A program made the position numbers and the translations under genes. Source: Acidimicrobiia bacterium (GTDB taxonomy: Bacteria; Actinomycetota; Acidimicrobiia; Acidimicrobiales; Bin134). Taken from it: a DNA stretch of 64,000 bases. Shown here piece by piece: positions 51,512-59,706 of this stretch. The notes beneath the pieces were generated by a model. It saw only the letters and a program-made list of their open reading frames with translations. It was not told where the DNA came from and searched no databases. The DNA lies in assembly GCA_022826705.1 (NCBI GenBank), contig JAJDUJ010000011.1:1-64000 (forward strand), read 5' to 3'. Each line of letters opens with the position of its first letter. Positions within the stretch are counted from its first letter, which is position 1.

Positions 51512-52768
51512 GTGCCGACTCGAGAGCCCACCATCCGAGAGATGCCGCCGCCCCCGCACATTGTGGGGTTGCAGCACTTCATCACCTATGCCGAGATCGA
51601 TGAGATTCTCCGGTCTCGGAGCTTCCGGCAGGGGTCGCATCAGGAGAGCCAGCCGTTCTTCGGGCGCTCCCTGTTGACCATCGACGGCGACGAGCACTTC
51701 GAGCGCCGCCGGCTGGAGGCCCCGCTGTTCGCCAAGGCCGCACTCGAATACTACGAGCACACCGAGTTGATTCCGCTGATCGGCAAGACGCTGGAGGAGT
51801 GTCGAGACAACCGGGGCGACGACGGCATCGTGCGGGCCGACCTCTGCGTGCTGCTGCGCACCATGCTGGCCCGCATTGCCGCGGCCACCACCGGGATCGA
51901 CGGGGTGGACACCCCCGAGCGCACCACCGCATTCCGGGAGTACGTCGAGCAGCTCGGCACCGGAGCCACCGTCGAGTGGTCAACCGAGGACCACGATGAG
52001 GTGATAAGGCGCATCCTGGCGGTTCGCGACGACTTCGACCGCGACTTCTTCGCCTCGTCAGTAGCCCGCCGCCGGGCCCTCATCGAGCAATTCCACCAAG
52101 GTGAGATCGAAAGAGACGAACTGCCCGTCGATCTGATCACCATGCTCTATCTGCATTGGAACGACGACTGGGATGATGGGCTGCCCATCCGAGAGGCCTG
52201 TCTGTTTTTGGTGGCGGCCACCCAGACCACCACCCATTCGGTGCCCCACCTGATCGCCCACCTCGACGAGTGGTTTGAGACTCACCCCGAGGATCGAGCC
52301 AGGGTGACCGACCGGGAGTACATCAAGCGGGCCGCCCATGAAGCGCTGCGGCTGCACCTGCCATCCCCTGCCTTGCTGCGGATCGCCAACGAAGACGTGA
52401 TGTTGAGTAACGGCAAGACCATCGCCACCGATGAGCGGGTGGCGTGCCTGTTCACCCCTGCCAACCGCGATCCCAATGTGTTCGGCCCCGATGCCGGAGA
52501 GTTCAACCCCTATCGGGAGGTCAGCTCGGTGAAGCCCTGGGGTTTGACCTTCGGTGGTGGCGAGCACATCTGTATCGGGCGCACCCTGGTCACCGGCCTC
52601 TCGGCCCGCACCGACAACGACGAGGGCACCGACGGCACGCTGGTCAACATCGCCAGTGCGCTCTACGACGCCGGCATCGAGATCGACCCGGATGATCCGC
52701 CGGCCTACACCGAGGCCAGCCACCACGACGCCTACGGCCGCTTCCCGATTCTGTTGACCAAGTTGTAG
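51512..52768 (+). CDS. Cytochrome P450
   Basis: The GTG at 51512 follows GGGAGGT, a better start than the in-frame one at 51470; 418 residues. The haem-Cys motif is FGGGEHICIGR with Cys354, and the E-x-x-R pair is in EALRLHL. In the I-helix the usual acidic residue before the conserved Thr is replaced by Gln238 (AATQTTT), which in some P450s weakens O2 activation and favours peroxygenase-like or other chemistry. The substrate is unknown. A ferredoxin is encoded seven bases downstream, so the two probably form a redox pair. Confidence 0.93.
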   Translation: MPTREPTIREMPPPPHIVGLQHFITYAEIDEILRSRSFRQGSHQESQPFFGRSLLTIDGDEHFERRRLEAPLFAKAALEYYEHTELIPLIGKTLEECRDNRGDDGIVRADLCVLLRTMLARIAAATTGIDGVDTPERTTAFREYVEQLGTGATVEWSTEDHDEVIRRILAVRDDFDRDFFASSVARRRALIEQFHQGEIERDELPVDLITMLYLHWNDDWDDGLPIREACLFLVAATQTTTHSVPHLIAHLDEWFETHPEDRARVTDREYIKRAAHEALRLHLPSPALLRIANEDVMLSNGKTIATDERVACLFTPANRDPNVFGPDAGEFNPYREVSSVKPWGLTFGGGEHICIGRTLVTGLSARTDNDEGTDGTLVNIASALYDAGIEIDPDDPPAYTEASHHDAYGRFPILLTKL

Positions 52769-52775
52769 GCGAGCC

Positions 52776-52976
52776 ATGAACGAGGAGCAGCTGCACGTCA
52801 CCGTCGACCACCTTCAGTGCCAGGGGGTGGGCTACTGCGAGCGGGTCGCGCCCCGGGTGTTCCGGCTGGGCGACGATGCCCTTTCACACGTCATCGACAA
52901 ACATCCGCCCGAATCCGAGCGAGAGGCCGTCGAAGAAGCGGAGACGCTCTGCCCCAGCCGCGCCATCCGCTACTGA
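52776..52976 (+). CDS. Small 3Fe-4S-type ferredoxin, P450 partner
   Basis: A 66-residue ferredoxin with Cys in CQGVGYC (C-x5-C) and a distal CP (ETLCPSRAIR), the pattern of the [3Fe-4S] ferredoxins that pair with actinobacterial P450s. Seven-base spacing to the P450 gene supports the pairing. The third and fourth ligand positions fit a three-cysteine cluster. A ferredoxin reductase is not in the window. Confidence 0.9.
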   Translation: MNEEQLHVTVDHLQCQGVGYCERVAPRVFRLGDDALSHVIDKHPPESEREAVEEAETLCPSRAIRY

Positions 52977-52988
52977 CTGCTTCTGGCC

Positions 52989-54275
52989 TTATGCCGAGGG
53001 GTTGACGAGGCGGCCGACGAACAGGAGTGCGCCGGTTTCTTGGTGGGTGATGGCCCAGAGGAATGGCCGGTCGGCCACAACGGTGAGATCGGGCTCGGGA
53101 GGCGCAGACTCGGCGAAGGCCGCGGCAGTAGCGGCGGCTGCTTCGGTGCCCTTCTCGTCCACGATGACCTTGGCGCCGTGGAGGGCGGCGGTGATGAAGA
53201 TACCGGGGGCAATGCCGTCGAAACCTGCGCCAGCGCAGAATCCGAGGGGGCAGAGCCATTCGAACAGATCAGTGGGCGGAAGGGTCTGCTCCCACTTGGG
53301 CATGGTGACATGGACCAGTCCCTCTTGCGCCATATCGGCCAGCCCCGTTAGGGCTTCGGCGTTGAGGGATTCCTCGACAACGGCGAGTCCGACGAGTTCG
53401 TGGGGGACGATAAGCCACATGGCCAATTCACCCCCTTGATAGGGGAGTTCCACCGCATCAGCGTGGATAAGTCGGACAAAACGACGTTCAACGGGGTCGT
53501 AGTCGCGCATGAACGGCGCCGCCACTTGCTGCCCGTCGGCGGTGGTGAACTCGTCAACCCGGGTGAAGTCGGCCAGGAAGGGCACGAGCCAGTCGGCCTT
53601 CAGATAAACGGTGTTCACCAAGATCAGCTTCTGGTTTCTAACCGAGTTCTCGTCGACGATGGTGGGGACAAGCCCGCGGGTGCTTTCCGACACCCAGCCG
53701 TTGATGGCGTTTGCTGCGTTGCCAGCATCAGCAGTGTCGACTGGTTGGATGGCCGATCCGTAGTGGGCTGAGGCGATGTCAATGAAGGCCGACAGTGGCA
53801 AGAACTCGTCATCAGGAAAGAGCCGATTGGCCACTTCCAAAGTGGTGGATTCGGCCGATGCCTCGGCCAATCGGAGAGAGACGGCGTTGGCGGCACTGTG
53901 GATGCCCATCTCCGGAAATCCGAAGATCTTGTCAAGTGTTTCCCCGGAATCAGCCGATGCTCCGGCCCGGCTGAGGCTGAATGCGATGCCAATGCTCATC
54001 GGGCTGGACACCGCATTGCCCTCTAGATGTCGGTGGAAGTCCCATCCGGCGGCGTTGACTCCGGCTACCCACTCGCTTGCGGGGGCTCCCGGATCAACGG
54101 GCAGGCGAGCAACGGTCGGCGGCAACGCGGTCGATACCGCGGGCTCAGGGGCGATGGTTGCTGTGGAAGAAACTTCAGGGGTCGCGGTTGGAGGTGATGC
54201 TCTCCTCGTGTCTGTTGAACCGCAGGCCAGCGCGATAGAGCAGAGCACGACAATCAAACCGATCAGCTTCGCCAT
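52989..54275 (-). CDS. Serpin-family protease inhibitor lipoprotein
   Basis: The ATG at 54275 (MAKLIGLIVVLCSIALACG) yields 428 residues with a lipoprotein signal (lipobox ALAC) and a Thr/Pro linker to about residue 65. The serpin fold covers the rest: SSPMSIGIAFSLSRAGASADS, LVNTVYLKADW, MPKWEQTLPP, and the hinge EKGTEAAAAT in the reactive-centre loop (about residue 375), followed by VADRPFLWAI and LFVGRLVNP. The small Ala/Thr residues in the hinge are the mark of inhibitory serpins. Counting from the hinge puts a Ser-Ala near P1-P1', which would fit elastase- or subtilisin-like targets; this is approximate. Surface-bound, it could protect against host or competitor proteases. Confidence 0.9.
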   Translation of the reverse strand: MAKLIGLIVVLCSIALACGSTDTRRASPPTATPEVSSTATIAPEPAVSTALPPTVARLPVDPGAPASEWVAGVNAAGWDFHRHLEGNAVSSPMSIGIAFSLSRAGASADSGETLDKIFGFPEMGIHSAANAVSLRLAEASAESTTLEVANRLFPDDEFLPLSAFIDIASAHYGSAIQPVDTADAGNAANAINGWVSESTRGLVPTIVDENSVRNQKLILVNTVYLKADWLVPFLADFTRVDEFTTADGQQVAAPFMRDYDPVERRFVRLIHADAVELPYQGGELAMWLIVPHELVGLAVVEESLNAEALTGLADMAQEGLVHVTMPKWEQTLPPTDLFEWLCPLGFCAGAGFDGIAPGIFITAALHGAKVIVDEKGTEAAAATAAAFAESAPPEPDLTVVADRPFLWAITHQETGALLFVGRLVNPSA

Positions 54276-54323
54276 ACTTGTTTGACGCCCCAGATCCATC
54301 ACAGGTTCCCAGGGGGTTGGGAA

Positions 54324-55121
54324 TTAGAGCGCTGCTCGCAGGGCCGCAAGGTCGCGTTGGGCGGACTGAAGGATGTAAGCGGGGTTGTCGAATTCGGCGT
54401 CGTCGCGGCCGAAGCCCCACATGCCGTGGGAGAACTCGATGGTCCAGGTGGCGGCCGGGGATGCGGCGCTTATGGCCTCGGCCGCTGGCCGGAGCACTTC
54501 GCTCAGTTCAGCGGCACTGGTGGATTGAGGCACCTCCGCCACCTGAACGTGAACGTGTCGTACCCGATCTCCGAGCACACTCAATGGCTCCGACCACTCG
54601 TCTCGGGCCATGGGGTGGACATGGACGATGGCCCCTAGCCGGTCGGCATCGGCAATGGCGTCGAACATGTCGCGGGCCACCTCAGGATCCTCGGCCACCG
54701 TTCCGAAGTGGCATTCGCACAGCAGGCGAGCGCCGTCGGGCACCTCGGCCTCGAAGCGACCGAGCCGCTCGGTGTAAGCGGCGATGGAGTCGGGATCGCT
54801 GCCCACGTTGAACTTGACTCCTTGCGCTCCCACCTGCTCAATCCACGCCGCGGTCTCGGCTCGGTCGGCATCGTCGGGCTCGTCCCAACTGGTGTAGCAG
54901 CTCAGGATTCTTATGGGGATCTCCGAGGCCAGCAGCGCATCGAGTTCCTCATCGGGCACCGATCGGGCGTGGCGCTCCCACAACTCCAATCCGTCGAAAC
55001 CGGCTTCGGCGATGTTTGCCAGCCACTCGGACACCCGGGTGAGGGGGTGCCCTCCGGGCTCGGCCAAACCCCAGCGGTTCGGCTCGATGGCCACTGTGCC
55101 CAAATAGATCTGCCCCGTCAT
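54324..55121 (-). CDS. Sugar phosphate isomerase/epimerase-like TIM-barrel protein
   Basis: A 265-residue TIM barrel of the xylose isomerase-like (AP endonuclease 2) superfamily: IYLGTVAIEPNRWGL, FDGLELWERHAR, VKFNVGS, LLCECHFGTVAED, VHVHPMARDEWSE and a final TIEFSHGMWG. Candidate metal ligands are the Glu/His residues in these segments. The ATG is only two bases downstream of the encoded CCA of tRNA-Gly on the same strand, so the transcript, once processed, would be almost leaderless. The first barrel strand starts within a few residues, arguing against a later start. Substrate unknown. Confidence 0.85.
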   Translation of the reverse strand: MTGQIYLGTVAIEPNRWGLAEPGGHPLTRVSEWLANIAEAGFDGLELWERHARSVPDEELDALLASEIPIRILSCYTSWDEPDDADRAETAAWIEQVGAQGVKFNVGSDPDSIAAYTERLGRFEAEVPDGARLLCECHFGTVAEDPEVARDMFDAIADADRLGAIVHVHPMARDEWSEPLSVLGDRVRHVHVQVAEVPQSTSAAELSEVLRPAAEAISAASPAATWTIEFSHGMWGFGRDDAEFDNPAYILQSAQRDLAALRAAL

Positions 55122-55123
55122 CG

Positions 55124-55197
55124 TGGAGCGGGTGACGAGAATCGAACTCGCGTCATCAGCTTGGGAAGCTGGGGTTCTACCACTGAACTACACCCGC
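55124..55197 (-). tRNA. tRNA-Gly (anticodon CCC)
   Basis: On the minus strand from 55197: acceptor arm GCGGGTG paired with CACCCGC, then T and an encoded CCA (3' end 55124). Anticodon stem-loop CCAGC/GCTGA-like with loop TTCCCAA (anticodon CCC at 55163-55165), and a T-arm with GTTCGATTC. Seventy-one nucleotides plus CCA. The CCC anticodon reads GGG glycine codons, frequent in this GC-rich genome. Confidence 0.95.
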
Positions 55198-55323
55198 AGG
55201 TGTTCGGCACTATACCCAACCGGGGACAGCCAGTGAACCGACAATTGCCGTTCATGCGGGGACGGCTAGTGTTCCTTTGAGCGGAACATCATTCCGCAAG
55301 AGCGCTGATTGAGAGGGACGCCT

Positions 55324-56070
55324 ATGCCTGATGTTGTCGGCTACCGGGCCAAGATCGGGGTCATCGTGCCATCGACCAACACCGTGGTCGAGCACGATTT
55401 CGCCCGGGTGCGGCCTCCGGGGGTCACGTTCCACAGCGGCCGCTTTCTGGTGGAGGCACCGGACCTGAGCAGCGATGAGGCGTTTCTCCACTTCTTGGAC
55501 CTGATCCGCCAGACCATCCCCACCGCCGTACACGATCTCATGACCTGCAAGCCCGACCACCTGCTCATGGGGATGTCGGCCGAGACCTTCTGGGGGGGCA
55601 AGGAGGGCAACGCCGCCTTCCAGGCCCGGGTGGCGGAGATCGCCGGCGACGTCGGCATCACATCGGGTGCGGCGGCCTGCAACGCTGCCTTGGAGCGCCT
55701 CGGCGTGTCGCGCATCGCCTGTTTGACGCCTTATCAGCCAGCGGCCGACGAGCAGGTGTACGGGTACTTCACCGAGTGCGGCTACGAGGTGAAGCGGGTC
55801 CACGGCCTGCGCTGCGATTCGGCCACGTCCATCGCCGACGTGACTCCTGAGACCCTGGTGGGGGTGCTCAAAGACCTCGATGGCGACGACATCGACGCCA
55901 TTGTCCAGTGCGGCACCAACTTGTCGATGGTCGAGGTGGCCGACCAGGCCGAGCGCTGGCTGGGCAAGCCGGTGCTGGCCATCAACGCCATCTGCCTGTG
56001 GCACGCCCTGCGGACGCTGGACATCAACGACCAGTTCGTGGGCCACGGGATGATGCTGCGCGAGTTCTAG
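55324..56070 (+). CDS. Maleate isomerase/Asp-Glu racemase superfamily enzyme
   Basis: ATG 55324 after GAGAGGGA gives 248 residues. The N-terminal IGVIVPSTNTVVE and the SGAAACNAALERLG and VQCGTNLSM segments are those of maleate isomerase and arylmalonate decarboxylase. The second-site Cys196 is present, but at the first site the motif reads MGMSAETFWGG with Ser instead of Cys. That single-cysteine arrangement resembles arylmalonate decarboxylase more than the two-cysteine maleate isomerases and racemases. Probably co-expressed with the FAD monooxygenase six bases downstream, suggesting aromatic or dicarboxylate catabolism. Confidence 0.8.
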   Translation: MPDVVGYRAKIGVIVPSTNTVVEHDFARVRPPGVTFHSGRFLVEAPDLSSDEAFLHFLDLIRQTIPTAVHDLMTCKPDHLLMGMSAETFWGGKEGNAAFQARVAEIAGDVGITSGAAACNAALERLGVSRIACLTPYQPAADEQVYGYFTECGYEVKRVHGLRCDSATSIADVTPETLVGVLKDLDGDDIDAIVQCGTNLSMVEVADQAERWLGKPVLAINAICLWHALRTLDINDQFVGHGMMLREF

Positions 56071-56076
56071 CCGCCC

Positions 56077-57291
56077 GTGCCGCCGCCCCACGCCATCGTC
56101 GTCGGCGCCGGCCCGGTCGGATGTGTGGCCAGCGCCGTGCTGGCCTCGAGCGGCATCGACGTGACGCTGCTGGAGGCTGCCCCTGAACTGCCCCGGGAAC
56201 TGCGGGCATCCACTTTCCACCCCGCCACCCTGGATCTGCTTGGCCCATTCGGCGTGGTTGACGAAATGATCGGCCGGGGTTTGATCGCCCCCCGTTTCGC
56301 CTATCGGGACCGGCGGCAGGGGGTGGTGGCCGAGTTCGACCTCACCGTGCTGGCCGATGTGACCGACTATCCGTTCCGGCTTCAGTGCGAGCAGTTCAAG
56401 CTGTGCGAGATCATGCTCGAACGGTTCCGCTCGATGGCCAATGTCACCGTGCGATTCGGCGCCGAGGTGTTGGGTGCCGTCGACCACGGCGATTCCGCCT
56501 CAGCCCAGTTGGCCACCGGTGAGACCATGGCCGCCGATGCGGTGGTGGCCGCCGACGGCGCGGCCAGCGCGGTGCGCAAATCCCTGGGCCTGGGGTTTGA
56601 CGGCATGACCTATGAAGACCGCTACTTGGTGCTGTCCACCCCATTCGAGATGGCAGACCACCTCGACAACTTGGCCTACGTCAACTACATCTCCGATCCC
56701 GATGAGTGGCTGGTGCTGCTTCGAACCCGGGATCTCTGGCGGGCGCTGTTTCCTGTTGGCGACAACCAGACCGATGCTGAGGCGCTCAGCGACGAGAGCG
56801 CCCAACGACGGCTCCAGGGGATAGTGGCTCGCGATGAGCCCTACAAGGTCGCCCACCGGACCATCTACCGGGTCCACCAGCGGGTGGCCGATCGCTTTCT
56901 CGTCGGCCGGGTGGTGCTGATGGGCGACGCTGCCCACATCAACAATCCCCTGGGCGGCATGGGCATGAACGGCGGCATCCACGATGCGATGCTCCTGGGG
57001 GCATCCTTGGCCGCGGTGCTGCGGGGCGACATGGAGGCTGATCGTCTTGCTCACCACGCGGAACTGCGGCGGACGCTCGCCATCGAGTACGTGAGACGGC
57101 ACACTCATGAGAATGCCGAGAGCCTGGCTGCACCCGATGGGGCTGCCCGCCAACGGGCCCTCGACCAGATGGCCGCCCGCGCCGCCGATCCTGAGGCGGC
57201 CCGGGCTTACATGCTCCAGGCCAGCATGATCAATGCCGTGGCCGCCATGAGTGCTGAGCTTGAGGAAGCGGGCGCGATCACGACAGGCTGA
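56077..57291 (+). CDS. FAD-dependent aromatic monooxygenase-like protein
   Basis: A 404-residue group A flavoprotein from a GTG. GxGxxG (VVGAGPVGCVAS) binds the FAD ADP moiety, VAADGAASAVRK is the DG motif, and VVLMGDAAHINNPLGGMGMNGG is the GD motif of p-hydroxybenzoate hydroxylase-type enzymes. Such proteins hydroxylate aromatic or quinonoid substrates with NAD(P)H and O2. Directly after the maleate-isomerase-like gene, the pair recalls nicotinate or hydroxyaromatic ring-cleavage routes, but no ring-cleaving dioxygenase is nearby. Its 3' end overlaps the convergent VCBS gene by 14 bp. Confidence 0.88.
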   Translation: MPPPHAIVVGAGPVGCVASAVLASSGIDVTLLEAAPELPRELRASTFHPATLDLLGPFGVVDEMIGRGLIAPRFAYRDRRQGVVAEFDLTVLADVTDYPFRLQCEQFKLCEIMLERFRSMANVTVRFGAEVLGAVDHGDSASAQLATGETMAADAVVAADGAASAVRKSLGLGFDGMTYEDRYLVLSTPFEMADHLDNLAYVNYISDPDEWLVLLRTRDLWRALFPVGDNQTDAEALSDESAQRRLQGIVARDEPYKVAHRTIYRVHQRVADRFLVGRVVLMGDAAHINNPLGGMGMNGGIHDAMLLGASLAAVLRGDMEADRLAHHAELRRTLAIEYVRRHTHENAESLAAPDGAARQRALDQMAARAADPEAARAYMLQASMINAVAAMSAELEEAGAITTG

Positions 57292-58819
57292 AGATCAGCA
57301 CCTCGTGGGTCTCATAGCTGGTGAAGACCACCTCGTTGTCGCCATCGCCGTCTAAGTCGGCCACCGTGCCTCCGGCCGCCTGGGCAAACGACTCGGCCAG
57401 AACATGCTGCACAAACTGGCCTGGAGTTGTCTGCTCGAACCAGAACACCCGGTCGTCGCCGTCCCCGGAGACAGTGAGGTCGATGTCGCCGTCGTTGTCC
57501 ACGTCTCCCCATGAGAAGACCCCGGGAGCGGCCTGGAATGCGGCCCCGACGGTGGGGCGCGACTCGATACCGTGGCTGATCATCCTCTGACCCCAGGGCA
57601 GCCGGGGGTCGGTCGGCGGCTCCATGATGTAGATCCCGGCCTCGTGGTCATCGGGGGATTCGGGGGTGGGCACGTGGTTGGAGCCCACCCAGCCCTCGGT
57701 CCCCTCGCCGAACAGGTCGGGAATCACCGAGAGCTGGATGGTGCGACCCTGCGAATCGGTGATGTTATGGCGCTCCCAGACTCCTTCCGGGCGGGCGTCT
57801 GACGGTGGCTCGATGTTCTCGAACCACACGTAGGACTGGCCCTCGAGGAAGTACTGGCCGCTGGCCAGGTCCAAATCGCCATCGCCGTCCACATCATGGG
57901 TCACCGGGAGGCTTCCGCCGCCCCGGCCTATGACCAGCGGTGTCGGGTCGAAGCGGTTGGGCCCCTCGGTGCCCTTGAACCACTGCGCTTCGGCGTCGTC
58001 AAGCAGCTCGGCCACGGTGATGAGATCGTCAATGCCGTCATGGTCGATGTCGACAAACTCGGCCCGGTGGTAGAAGTGCGGTGACCCGCTGGGAATGATG
58101 TCCCGGCGGACCCAATCGCCCTCGGAGTTCTCCAGCCAGAACAGCGCACCGCAGGGGCCCACTGCCGGGTTGAACTCGCAAACAAAGAAGCCACCGCTCA
58201 CTAACAGGTCGAGATCGCCGTCGCCGTCGATGTCATGGGGCAGGGCCTCGTTGGGGAAGTAGATCCCATCATCCCGGGTGAAGAGTGGCTGCGGAGTCCA
58301 ATCGTCCAGCCCGCGGCCCCCGTTCCAGTAGATGGTGAGGGAACCGGGCGGGAATTGCACCGGGGTGGGGTTGATCCCCCGCCAGCCGAAGGAGTTGATC
58401 ACCAGGTCGAGGTCGCCATCGCCGTCCATGTCGGCCGCCTCGGCGCCTGCGGGACCATCGGCGAAGTCTTCGACCACCGTGATTGAGAACCGCTGGTCTG
58501 CGGCCGTGGTTGGTTCTACATCGGGGGGAATGATGTTGCCCTCGACGTCTCGGGGCACCGGGTCGTCGCCTACGGGGGCGGGCTCGGCCGGGGCAGGCTC
58601 GGCCGGGGCGGCCTCATCAGGGCTGTCGTCTACCGGGGCGGCCTCTTCGGGAGTTGTTTCGGCCGATGCCGTGGGCGGTGGCGAGGCCGTTTCCGCTGGA
58701 GCAGTTGGCGGCGGGCTTGCTGGGGCCGCTTCTTGTGGACTGCTGCCGCCACAGCCCGAAATGAGCAGGACAAATGCGATTGCCGATGCGACCACTGCGT
58801 GTTTCGTTGACCGGAACAC
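57278..58819 (-). CDS. Lipoprotein with VCBS/FG-GAP beta-propeller repeats
   Basis: A 513-residue lipoprotein: signal and lipobox ending LLISGC, then a Pro/Ala/Glu-rich low-complexity linker to about residue 100. At least six repeats contain a Ca2+-binding DxDxDGxxD-type loop (DMDGDGDLDLV, DIDGDGDLDLL, DIDHDGIDDLI, DVDGDGDLDLA, DVDNDGDIDLT, DLDGDGDNEVV) and together form a beta-propeller as in integrin-alpha or FG-GAP proteins. It likely sits outside the membrane and binds another protein or polysaccharide. Divergent from a neocarzinostatin-like gene 121 bp away. Confidence 0.9.
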   Translation of the reverse strand: MFRSTKHAVVASAIAFVLLISGCGGSSPQEAAPASPPPTAPAETASPPPTASAETTPEEAAPVDDSPDEAAPAEPAPAEPAPVGDDPVPRDVEGNIIPPDVEPTTAADQRFSITVVEDFADGPAGAEAADMDGDGDLDLVINSFGWRGINPTPVQFPPGSLTIYWNGGRGLDDWTPQPLFTRDDGIYFPNEALPHDIDGDGDLDLLVSGGFFVCEFNPAVGPCGALFWLENSEGDWVRRDIIPSGSPHFYHRAEFVDIDHDGIDDLITVAELLDDAEAQWFKGTEGPNRFDPTPLVIGRGGGSLPVTHDVDGDGDLDLASGQYFLEGQSYVWFENIEPPSDARPEGVWERHNITDSQGRTIQLSVIPDLFGEGTEGWVGSNHVPTPESPDDHEAGIYIMEPPTDPRLPWGQRMISHGIESRPTVGAAFQAAPGVFSWGDVDNDGDIDLTVSGDGDDRVFWFEQTTPGQFVQHVLAESFAQAAGGTVADLDGDGDNEVVFTSYETHEVLIFSLS

Positions 58820-58940
58820 TGTTTCGTTCTAGCCTAAGTCCGTCGTTGCGGGCAATGGCACACTTGTTCGCAAGGCCGTTTCGCAATTCGAAATGCCAAG
58901 AAATCCACTGCTGCTCATGGGGCACTAGGAGGGGGAACAC

Positions 58941-59705
58941 ATGTTGGATCGCACTATCCGGCGCCTGCTGATTACGGGCGTCGCCATCACCCTTGTCGGT
59001 CTGTTGGTTGCCCCGGCGGCAGTTGCCGACCACGGCTTGGGGCACAACGGCGAGACCATGGAGCTCTCCAAGAGCGAGGACATCGAAGACGGCGAGGTCA
59101 TAACCGTAACGCTCACCAGTTGGCTCCCAGGCAATACCGCCACGATCGTCACCTGCTTCAACTTCCCGGCTGCCGGCCCGGCCGACTGCGAGCTGAGCAA
59201 CTACGGCATGCACATCGTGACTATCGGCGACGATGGCACTGCGACCTACGAATATCCAATGGCAGTGGTACCGGGACGGTGCGACGAGAACAACTCGTGC
59301 TTCATCGTGGCTGGCGATGGAATCGGGGGGAATGCCAACTATGCCGGCGTGCCGATCACCTTTGCCGCCAGTGCCGCCGAGCCGGAGCCAGAGCCGACCG
59401 AGGCCCCCGAGCCCGAGCCCACACCAGAACCCGAGCCGGAACCGACACCGGAGCCGACCGAGGCCCCCGAGCCCGAGCCGACACCAGAACCCGAGCCGGA
59501 GCCGACCGAGGCAGCCGCTGCCCCGGAGCCGGAGCCAGAGCCCGAGCCCACCGAGGCCCCCGCGGTCGCGGCACCGGCCGCTGATGGCGATGATGGGGGA
59601 AGCTCAGTCTGGGTGTGGCTGCTTCCGGTGATCATCGTGATCGTGGTGCTTGCCCTGGTGGCGCTGTGGATGCGCCAACGCAGGAGCGGTCGCGCCGCGG
59701 CCTGA
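58941..59705 (+). CDS. Secreted/anchored protein with neocarzinostatin-like domain and Glu/Pro-rich stalk
   Basis: A 254-residue protein with signal peptide, then an immunoglobulin-like beta domain (about 37-142) with four cysteines at 72, 83, 114 and 120. The two C-x10-C and C-x5-C pairs match the disulfide spacing of neocarzinostatin-type apoproteins to within one residue, and the DGEVITVTL start and VPITFAA end fit too. [15 protein letters not shown] stalk follows (145-205), then a C-terminal transmembrane helix and basic tail. This is a cell-surface display layout. Whether it binds an enediyne or other small ligand is unknown; many such domains in non-producers have unassigned roles. Good ribosome-binding site (AGGAGGGGG). 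Confidence 0.75.
   Translation: MLDRTIRRLLITGVAITLVGLLVAPAAVADHGLGHNGETMELSKSEDIEDGEVITVTLTSWLPGNTATIVTCFNFPAAGPADCELSNYGMHIVTIGDDGTATYEYPMAVVPGRCDENNSCFIVAGDGIGGNANYAGVPITFAASAAEPEPEPTEAPEPEPTPEPEPEPTPEPTEAPEPEPTPEPEPEPTEAAAAPEPEPEPEPTEAPAVAAPAADGDDGGSSVWVWLLPVIIVIVVLALVALWMRQRRSGRAAA
59391..59510 (+). repeat. 60-bp tandem direct repeat (two copies)
   Basis: The block beginning GAGCCGACCGAGGCCCCCGA at 59391 recurs at exactly 59451 with only a few changes. It encodes the [11 protein letters not shown] stalk of the neocarzinostatin-like protein and probably expands by slipped replication, altering stalk length. Confidence 0.8.
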
Positions 59706-59706
59706 T

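Noticed and set aside
55252..56487. Minus-strand frame of 411 codons over the maleate-isomerase-like and monooxygenase genes
   Set aside because: Shadow of the plus-strand genes; composition rich in His, Gln and Gly, with no motif.
59391..59510. Possible CRISPR or satellite array
   Set aside because: Only two 60-bp units with no spacers, inside a coding region; it is a stalk repeat.
59339..59635. Gly-Ser repeat protein on the minus strand
   Set aside because: The SGSGSG pattern is the exact antisense of the Glu/Pro stalk repeat.
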